DNA of 7,991 nucleotides from Clostridia bacterium (lineage in GTDB: Bacteria > Bacillota > Clostridia > Oscillospirales > CAG-272). The position numbers were made by a program, and so were the translations under genes. Where the stretch lies: positions 1 to 7,991 of the forward strand of contig JAGBXH010000235.1 in the NCBI GenBank assembly GCA_017629395.1, written 5' to 3'. Positions 1 to 4,174 of this stretch are shown here, piece by piece; position 1 is the first letter of the stretch; each line of letters begins with the position of its first letter. The notes below the pieces were generated by a model, which ran no database searches, was not told the DNA's origin, and saw nothing but the letters and a program-made list of their open reading frames with translations.

Positions 1-45
1 ATAAGCGGTAAAATAATCAAAGACCAATGCTTTCAAACAGTAATT

Positions 46-82
46 GCCGTAGGTGCTGGCGATCGCTGATCGCCCCTACGGC
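46..82. repeat. Short-form REP-like palindromic element (copy A)
   Basis: The outer arms GCCGTAGG (46-53) and CCTACGGC (75-82) are perfectly complementary, and GCGATC/GATCGC pair inside them. The core (49-79) is the reverse complement of the element at 129-179. They share a 10-nt arm exactly and a 16-nt arm at 15 of 16 positions, but here only 5 nt separate the arms. A T-run follows at 84-89. Dispersed elements with GTAGGGGCG-type ends are, from memory, common between genes in gut Clostridia. No coding capacity is seen. Confidence 0.7.
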
Positions 83-127
83 TGTTTTTGTTTGGATTTT
101 ACGTATTAAAACCTCAACATAGACACT

Positions 128-180
128 TGTAGGGGCGAGAATTTCGGCATAGCCGAAATATGTGATCGCCAGCGCCTACA
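128..180. repeat. Long-form REP-like palindromic element (copy B)
   Basis: The ends TGTAGG (128-133) and CCTACA (175-180) are inverted repeats. Relative to copy A this element lies in opposite orientation and carries 25 nt instead of 5 nt between its two conserved arms. The extra DNA holds its own perfect hairpin: ATTTCGGC (141-148), loop ATA, GCCGAAAT (152-159). Copies A and B could also pair with each other in a transcript. The element is non-coding and may fold in RNA or mark recombination or a transposase-mobilised REP-type unit; the sequence does not say which. Confidence 0.7.
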
Positions 181-198
181 GCAACTATCTATAAAAGC

Positions 199-238
199 AA
201 TCAAGGACTGCATCCAAGTGATACAGTCCTTGATTTTT
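199..238 (+). terminator. Intrinsic terminator, probably bidirectional
   Basis: A perfect 12-bp stem (199-210 with 224-235) has a 13-nt loop in which ATC/GAT can add three more pairs. On the plus strand the stem runs into five T (234-238), so it would stop a gene entering from the left of the window. On the minus strand it is followed by GCTTTTAT, a weaker T-tract, and it is the only good candidate terminator for the beta-helix lipoprotein gene that stops at 283. Confidence 0.7.
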
Positions 239-282
239 GCGAATTTCTCCGCTTATTCCGCACACCCATTGTCGGGATTTTT

Positions 283-1974
283 TTACTCTCCGTAAGAAAC
301 AACGCTCTCGTCCACGCCCTCGATGCGCAAATTTAAGCCTGCCTTATCGTTGACCACCTCGCCGCCGCGCACGCAGTCGATAAATCTGACGCTCTCAATC
401 TTGCCGCCGTTTTGCGAGCGGTTTTCGATCTTGAGCTCGGTGTCGCAGTAAACGGTGATGTTCTTGAAGGTTACGTCCTTGATCTTGGCGGACGCGTTTT
501 CATTCATGGAAACGTTGATGGGGTACTTGACCGAGCTGTAGACTTCGATACCCTCAAAGCTGATATCCGTCAGCGTTGCGCGGTCGTTTAAGAAAATGAT
601 CAAAGCACCCAGATCGTCCATCCAATCTGCGGGCGCAAAGGCAACCGAACCGCCGATAAAATGAATATCGGTCATGTCGCGCTGGCTTTCGTAAATGATG
701 CCCATGCCGCGGCACTTGTCGGGCCATGCGTTGTTGTTCTCAAATACGATGTTTTCGATCTTGATCTGGCATGCACCGTACATCGACTTGACCTCAAACA
801 GGTCGTCGCCCGCACGTGCAAAGCAGTTCTTGATCACGGCATTTGCGCTGTCTACAACGGCAATGCCGTCGGAATTTTGTCTGTAGCCGAACAGCATGAC
901 CTCGTTGACCGTAATATTCTTGCTTTGCGTAAAGAACATGGTCCACTCGGGGGAGTTGTTCATGGTAATGCCTTCTACCGTAACGTTTTCGCACTGGTCA
1001 AACTGAACGACCGAGCGTGCGTGCCAATCAAGACGGGTCAGGTCGATAAAGCCGCGACCGCTGATGCGCACGTTTTTGACGTATTGACCTTGGAACAGGG
1101 CACGCCAGCCGATCATGCCTGCCCAGTCGGGGTTCTTGGTAGGCGTTTCGCCCGCTATCGTGGGCATGGTGGCAATGACGTGCGCACCGGGCTCAAAGTA
1201 GACCTCGGTATTATTCTTGAAGTTGACCGCGTAGCGCAGCTCGTGCACGCCTGCCTCAAAGTAAAGCACCTGCTTTTCTTTGGTAAATGCGATCACGTCA
1301 TCGTGCTTACCGGGGGCAACCTTGATGACCTCGTAGCCCTCGGGGGCGTTGTACTCCTGCTTTGCGCGCACGAATACGGTCAGCGCGCGGGTGATATCGT
1401 CGTCACCAACGAGTGTGTAGTTGCCGCAGGCATCGATCTCGGCATATATGCTTCTGCCGTTAGCAGCGGCAGTCACACCGTAGGAAAGGGGCATGATCTT
1501 ATAATTCTCGGCATCGAATTTGGTTTCGATCTGTACAGAGAGCGGGAAGCTCTCGTCGGTTACGTCGATCTGCAAGAAGGAATGCGCACCGCGCGAGGTA
1601 CGCACGCTGTAGCAGGGCACCTCCTGCCCGTTGATCTTGGCAGTAAAGTAAGGGGAAAGGATGACACCCACGTCGTGCGCCTCGTTGTTATGCGAGCCGT
1701 CGTCGTAGTCCACTTCCTTGATAAATCTCGAAAGCGTGTTACATTTTTCAATGCCGTCGTAGGAAATGGGATAGATGAGAGCCTGGTTGATGATCATTTC
1801 TGTTTCTCCTTCAGTCGTTTGTTCGTCTGTTTCGGTCGGTTGTTCGGTTGCGGCACCGGGATCGTCGGTGCTCTCGGGTGTGGTCGTGCTTGGCTGCCCG
1901 CCGTTTTGGCATGCACACAGCAGTGTGCAAGCGGCAAACAAGACGGAAAGCAGACCCAAAGCGGTTCTGCGCAT
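283..1974 (-). CDS. Beta-helix lipoprotein, GH28/GH49-like (clan GH-N) putative polysaccharide hydrolase
   Basis: The product is 563 aa. The start at 1974 is set by a TAAGGAGG site 8 nt upstream; an in-frame ATG 23 codons earlier has no such site. Residues 1-22 form a lipoprotein signal (RR, hydrophobic core, L-C-A-C with acylated Cys22), so the protein should be anchored outside the membrane. Residues 23-59 are a Thr/Glu/Ser/Pro linker. Residues ~60-215 look like a beta-sandwich, and ~220-555 are right-handed beta-helix coils (repeated NxxVxxxxI patterns). SPEWT (341-345), NSDGI (367-371) and AGDD (388-391) match the polygalacturonase motifs that supply the three catalytic aspartates, here Asp369, Asp390 and Asp391. 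The GHG motif is RGMG (422-425) and no RIK motif is found. An N-terminal sandwich plus helix also recalls GH49 dextranases. Substrate unknown; pectic or other plant or mucosal glycan is an inference. It stands alone, without visible transporter or regulator genes nearby. Confidence 0.75.
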   Translation of the reverse strand: MRRTALGLLSVLFAACTLLCACQNGGQPSTTTPESTDDPGAATEQPTETDEQTTEGETEMIINQALIYPISYDGIEKCNTLSRFIKEVDYDDGSHNNEAHDVGVILSPYFTAKINGQEVPCYSVRTSRGAHSFLQIDVTDESFPLSVQIETKFDAENYKIMPLSYGVTAAANGRSIYAEIDACGNYTLVGDDDITRALTVFVRAKQEYNAPEGYEVIKVAPGKHDDVIAFTKEKQVLYFEAGVHELRYAVNFKNNTEVYFEPGAHVIATMPTIAGETPTKNPDWAGMIGWRALFQGQYVKNVRISGRGFIDLTRLDWHARSVVQFDQCENVTVEGITMNNSPEWTMFFTQSKNITVNEVMLFGYRQNSDGIAVVDSANAVIKNCFARAGDDLFEVKSMYGACQIKIENIVFENNNAWPDKCRGMGIIYESQRDMTDIHFIGGSVAFAPADWMDDLGALIIFLNDRATLTDISFEGIEVYSSVKYPINVSMNENASAKIKDVTFKNITVYCDTELKIENRSQNGGKIESVRFIDCVRGGEVVNDKAGLNLRIEGVDESVVSYGE

Positions 1975-2007
1975 AGTTGATTCCTCCTTATGAAATACAC
2001 TGTGTCC

Positions 2008-2036
2008 ATTATACCATGCTTGCGCTGATTTTGCAA
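2008..2036 (-). promoter_or_regulatory. Promoter of the beta-helix lipoprotein gene
   Basis: On the minus strand, TTGCAA (2031-2036) is followed by a 17-nt spacer and TATAAT (2008-2013), with TGG just before the -10 hexamer (extended -10). The predicted start lies near 2001, giving a leader of about 27 nt that contains only the ribosome binding site. Confidence 0.85.
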
Positions 2037-2106
2037 GATGCATAGTGAAATTTTACATGATCGGGAGCGTTTTGTGCAAAATTTTTGTTAAATTGTGAAA
2101 TAACAC

Positions 2107-2135
2107 TTGACAAATCGTTATTTATGTGTTACGAT
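2107..2135 (+). promoter_or_regulatory. Promoter of the 66-aa membrane protein gene
   Basis: A consensus TTGACA (2107-2112), a 17-nt spacer and TACGAT (2130-2135) preceded by TGT (extended -10). It diverges from the lipoprotein promoter; the two -35 boxes are about 70 bp apart. The leader is about 53 nt. Confidence 0.8.
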
Positions 2136-2194
2136 ACTTGGGACAGATGATAAACGTTTGTCTAAAAATTATTTTTTACAGAAGGAGAATAACA

Positions 2195-2395
2195 ATGAAA
2201 ACTGCTGCAAAAGTATTTATCATTATTGGTATGGTTTTTGGCTTTTGGATGATCCTTCCCCTGATCTTTGGCTTTATCACTCTTAAGAAGATGAAGACCG
2301 AGAAGCCTTCCGTTGGTCTGTGCATTTGCGACCTGCTGTTCTGCAACACGATCGGTGGTATTTTGCTGCTGCTGTCCAAGCCTGAGGAATATTGA
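2195..2395 (+). CDS. Small two-helix membrane protein of unknown function (66 aa)
   Basis: The start at 2195 has AAGGAG 7 nt upstream; an in-frame ATG 23 codons earlier lies almost on the promoter's -10 and is not plausible. Residues 6-29 and about 39-60 are hydrophobic helices joined by a short basic loop (K31, K32, K34, K37). This places the loop in the cytoplasm by the positive-inside rule and both ends outside. The GFWMILPLIFGFITLKKM stretch and the GGILLLL end resemble small Firmicutes membrane proteins with a PL-GxxxLKK hairpin, but I cannot name a family with confidence. Cysteines at 43, 45 and 50 sit in the second helix. The gene is a single transcription unit with its own strong promoter and a 17-bp terminator. 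The strong signals argue that it is really expressed. Confidence 0.75.
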   Translation: MKTAAKVFIIIGMVFGFWMILPLIFGFITLKKMKTEKPSVGLCICDLLFCNTIGGILLLLSKPEEY

Positions 2396-2427
2396 TCCTA
2401 TCCTACATAGGAACGTATTTTCAAATC

Positions 2428-2468
2428 AAAATAAGCAAGCGGGCGATCCTGCCCGCTTGCTTATTTTT
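2428..2468 (+). terminator. Intrinsic terminator after the 66-aa gene
   Basis: A perfect 17-bp stem (2428-2444 with 2451-2467), including GCAAGCGGGC/GCCCGCTTGC, with a 6-nt GATCCT loop and a T-run at 2464-2468. The matching A-rich left flank would make it work on the minus strand too. It separates the 66-aa gene from the next promoter at 2536. Confidence 0.9.
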
Positions 2469-2535
2469 ACGCGAAATATTGTATAAACGCTCAAAAAAAG
2501 GAGAAAACGGTAAAAATGTTACGAGTGCTTCTCTC

Positions 2536-2564
2536 TTGACAGCCGCTGTCTGTCGTGGTACAAT
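2536..2564 (+). promoter_or_regulatory. Promoter of the DUF4234-like gene
   Basis: A consensus TTGACA (2536-2541), a 17-nt spacer and TACAAT (2559-2564), with TGG before the -10. The leader of about 53 nt has a CACGG segment (2576-2580) that can pair with either of two CCGTG copies (2584-2588 or 2604-2608). Confidence 0.85.
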
Positions 2565-2624
2565 AAATACAATGCCACGGCGTCCGTGCTTGCGGAAGTT
2601 ATGCCGTGCGAAAGGAGTACTTAT

Positions 2625-2990
2625 ATGTTCAAGAGAATCAATTGGTTGGCTATGTGGTTGATCGGTGTTGTGACCTTTGGTATTTATCAGATCATTGCGT
2701 GGTATCGGATCACCACACAGCAAAACGAGATGGCGGAGCGACTTGGTGAGAAGAGGGTTATGAATTACATAGCGGTCTTTCTGCTTGGCTGTGTGACCTG
2801 CGGGATCGTGCCGCTGATCTGGTGTCTGCTGTTTTTCAAGCAGCAAAAGAATCTGGCACAGGCAAAGGGGATCGATCTGTTTCCCACCACCAATGCGTTT
2901 GTGCTGTGGATTTTGATGCTGGTGCCCGTATTCCGGTATTACGTGCTGTGCACCAATCACAACAAGCTCTGCGACGTGTTTGAGGAATGA
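2625..2990 (+). CDS. DUF4234-like three-helix membrane protein
   Basis: The product is 121 aa. The start at 2625 has AAAGGAG upstream with 8 nt spacing. Three hydrophobic segments are seen at about 7-27, 47-71 and 89-109. A duplicated motif is clear: V-T-x-G-I-x-x-x-I followed by a polar Q/N-rich stretch occurs at 16-41 and again at 57-82. This layout (helix, TxGIY-type turn, polar segment, repeated) is what I associate with DUF4234, a family of bacterial membrane proteins with no assigned role. The C-terminus is short and acidic. The gene has its own promoter, and its terminator starts 5 nt past the stop, so it is monocistronic. The neighbouring 66-aa membrane protein is similarly isolated, so no shared function can be claimed. 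Confidence 0.75.
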   Translation: MFKRINWLAMWLIGVVTFGIYQIIAWYRITTQQNEMAERLGEKRVMNYIAVFLLGCVTCGIVPLIWCLLFFKQQKNLAQAKGIDLFPTTNAFVLWILMLVPVFRYYVLCTNHNKLCDVFEE

Positions 2991-2995
2991 TGAAA

Positions 2996-3041
2996 AAACG
3001 GACTGTGTCGGAAAACGCTCCGATTCAGTCCGTTTGATTTT
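2996..3041. terminator. Bidirectional terminator between convergent genes
   Basis: A 10-bp outer stem (2996-3005 with 3026-3035) and an inner TCGG/CCGA stem (3008-3011 with 3020-3023) close an 8-nt loop. Plus-strand transcripts leave through TTTGATTTT (3033-3041). Minus-strand transcripts leave through TTTTTT (the complement of 2993-2998). The right arm contains the last codons and the TGA stop (3025-3027) of the minus-strand gene, so one structure serves both genes. Confidence 0.85.
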
Positions 3042-3717
3042 GGAAAAACAGCAACGAGCCTACGTCCTGCATGGGATGAGAGGCAAGTGAAATCGGTTCT
3101 CTTGCGTGCTTGCGGCAAAATGCTGCAATGCGCTTGCCGTCGGGATGCAGGGAAAGGTCGCCGCAGAAGAATACGTGCGTGCCGTCGCTGCCCGAAGCGC
3201 CGCCGATAAAGCCGTAAGGATAACCGGGGAGCGCAACGCCTCCCGCATCGATCTGCAGCACGTCTATGCCAACGCTGCGCAGGGCGGCAGCCACGGATGC
3301 ATCCTCGGTAACGGCGGCATGATCCGATACGATGCAAAGGTTGCATTTTGCATAACCTTGCCTGACGGGCAGAACGGTTAAGTCCGCCTCTTTCGCATAT
3401 TGCAAAAGCTCTGCCGCCGTGCTGTCCGGACGACAGACAAGATAGTGACCGATGCACGCTGCATTGAGCAGTACGTCGTGCGGATATTTTTTCGCAGGAG
3501 CTTGCTTTATGGGCAGCTGCGGTATAACGCCGGTAGCAGGCTTGTGCCCTCCGAGCACGAAAATACCGTTCTCACAAGGGAACAGCAGCATGTCGGGGTG
3601 CGAGGCGATCGCGGGGTCAAGCGCAGGATGCGGCGTGCAGGGAATGGGGACGTGCCCAAAGGTGCGCAACGCTTGCAACGCCTGCGCGGAAATTCTGCAA
3701 TCGGTAAAAACGTACAT
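3025..3717 (-). CDS. Uncharacterised conserved protein, probably DUF6873 family
   Basis: The product is 230 aa, cytosolic, with no signal or membrane segment. The start at 3717 (MYVFTDCRIS) has AAAGGTGAA upstream. The frame stays open to 3831 through the rpmB terminator, but earlier ATGs lie in that hairpin and lack a site. Recognisable blocks are HPDMLLFPCENG near 40-51, YPHDVLLN, a VRQGYAKCN block near mid-protein, DVLQID, then GYPYGFIGGASG and FFCGDLSLHPDG. These match my memory of a clostridial family, probably DUF6873, whose members have the TDxRIS start, the gHPD motif and the GFIGGASG motif. No function is established that I know of. The conserved His, Asp, Cys and Gly clusters look like an active or ligand site. 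No promoter is visible after the rpmB terminator, so expression probably comes from read-through. Confidence 0.65.
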   Translation of the reverse strand: MYVFTDCRISAQALQALRTFGHVPIPCTPHPALDPAIASHPDMLLFPCENGIFVLGGHKPATGVIPQLPIKQAPAKKYPHDVLLNAACIGHYLVCRPDSTAAELLQYAKEADLTVLPVRQGYAKCNLCIVSDHAAVTEDASVAAALRSVGIDVLQIDAGGVALPGYPYGFIGGASGSDGTHVFFCGDLSLHPDGKRIAAFCRKHAREPISLASHPMQDVGSLLFFQNQTD

Positions 3718-3734
3718 AACTTCACCTTTCATAG

Positions 3735-3775
3735 AAAAATCGAAGGGATGCCGCATGGGCATCCCTTCGATTTTT
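3735..3775 (-). terminator. rpmB terminator, directly before the next gene
   Basis: A perfect 18-bp stem (3735-3752 with 3758-3775) has a 5-nt loop. On the minus strand its 3' arm ends in five T. It begins 13 nt past the rpmB stop and ends 17 nt before the ATG of the following gene, leaving room for only a ribosome binding site. A weaker inverted repeat (TTGATTG 3774-3780, CAATCAA 3786-3792) overlaps the rpmB stop codon and shares two bases with the terminator stem. Confidence 0.9.
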
Positions 3776-3788
3776 GATTGATCAACAA

Positions 3789-3974
3789 TCAAGCGCGGGT
3801 AACCTTGTGAGAACGAAGGCAACGAGAGCATACGGCAACGGTCTTGGGGGTACCGTCTACGATCGCCTTTACCTTGCGAATGTTGGGCTTCCAGGTTCTG
3901 TTGGTCTTGCGGTTAGAATGGGAAACGGTAGCACCGTAAACAACGCCCTTTCCGCAGATACTGCATTTTGCCAT
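3789..3974 (-). CDS. rpmB: 50S ribosomal protein bL28
   Basis: The product is 61 aa, the usual bL28 length. The start at 3974 follows a near-perfect GAAGGAGGTG site with 6 nt spacing. The opening MAKCSICGKG, the middle VSHSNRKTNRTWKPN and the end VCSRCLRSHKVTRA are diagnostic. Cys4, Cys7, Cys49 and Cys52 form two CxxC pairs, the zinc-binding (C+) form. bL28 binds 23S rRNA on the large subunit and is needed for late 50S assembly. It has its own promoter and an ~90-nt leader with two hairpins, and is followed by a strong terminator. In many Firmicutes rpmB is divergent from an asp23/DAK-kinase pair; that pair is absent here. Confidence 0.97.
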   Translation of the reverse strand: MAKCSICGKGVVYGATVSHSNRKTNRTWKPNIRKVKAIVDGTPKTVAVCSRCLRSHKVTRA

Positions 3975-3990
3975 GTTTGACACCTCCTTC

Positions 3991-4057
3991 TGCACAATTT
4001 GGCAGTGCATCTATTAAAGAAAAATTTTAATACACATTTTTGGCTGTAAGATACAGC
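3991..4057 (-). promoter_or_regulatory. rpmB leader with two hairpins
   Basis: In the ~90-nt leader, GCTGTA/TACAGC (4043-4048 with 4052-4057, 3-nt loop) forms near the 5' end. TGCAC/GTGCA (3991-3995 with 4005-4009) forms directly upstream of the AAGGAGG site. A U-rich stretch lies between them. Autogenous control by ribosomal proteins often uses such leaders, but I recognise no described motif, so control is only a possibility. Confidence 0.4.
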
Positions 4058-4069
4058 ACAGCACGAGAT

Positions 4070-4098
4070 ATTATATCACAAGAGTAAATAAAATGCAA
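4070..4098 (-). promoter_or_regulatory. rpmB: Promoter of rpmB
   Basis: On the minus strand, TTGCAT (4093-4098), a 17-nt spacer and TATAAT (4070-4075), with TGA before the -10. It lies in the 200-bp gap after the PurL-like gene and makes rpmB independent of the mtaB operon. Confidence 0.85.
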
Positions 4099-4108
4099 GG
4101 GGTTTACG

Positions 4109-4129
4109 AAAAAAAACTAAAATTTTTTT
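4109..4129 (-). other. A/T-only inverted repeat after the PurL-like gene
   Basis: A8 (4109-4116), CTAAAA and T7 (4123-4129) can form an A-U-only stem about 45 nt downstream of the PurL-like stop. With no G-C pairs it is a poor terminator. No other strong one is seen in 4099-4174, so operon transcripts may read into rpmB. The A/T tract could equally serve as an upstream activating element for the rpmB promoter. Confidence 0.3.
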
Positions 4130-4174
4130 AACCTTGTATAATTGTCCAAAACTTGACGCTTCTTGCGCGGATTT

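Noticed and set aside
661..1980. Long plus-strand open frame (439 codons) opposite the beta-helix lipoprotein gene
   Set aside because: The opposite strand has a promoter, ribosome binding site, signal peptide and recognisable family motifs. The plus-strand translation has no domain logic or start signals and reflects codon bias.
2392..2661. Plus-strand open frame of 89 codons between the small membrane protein genes
   Set aside because: It contains the terminator and the next promoter and overlaps the DUF4234-like start, so it is a chance frame.
2421..2960. Minus-strand open frame of 179 codons opposite the DUF4234-like gene
   Set aside because: It starts without a ribosome binding site and crosses the promoter and terminator of the plus-strand genes.
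3718..3831. N-terminal extension of the DUF6873-like protein through the rpmB terminator
   Set aside because: The extra codons are hairpin sequence and the candidate ATGs lack ribosome binding sites. The start at 3717 gives the expected family-like N-terminus.
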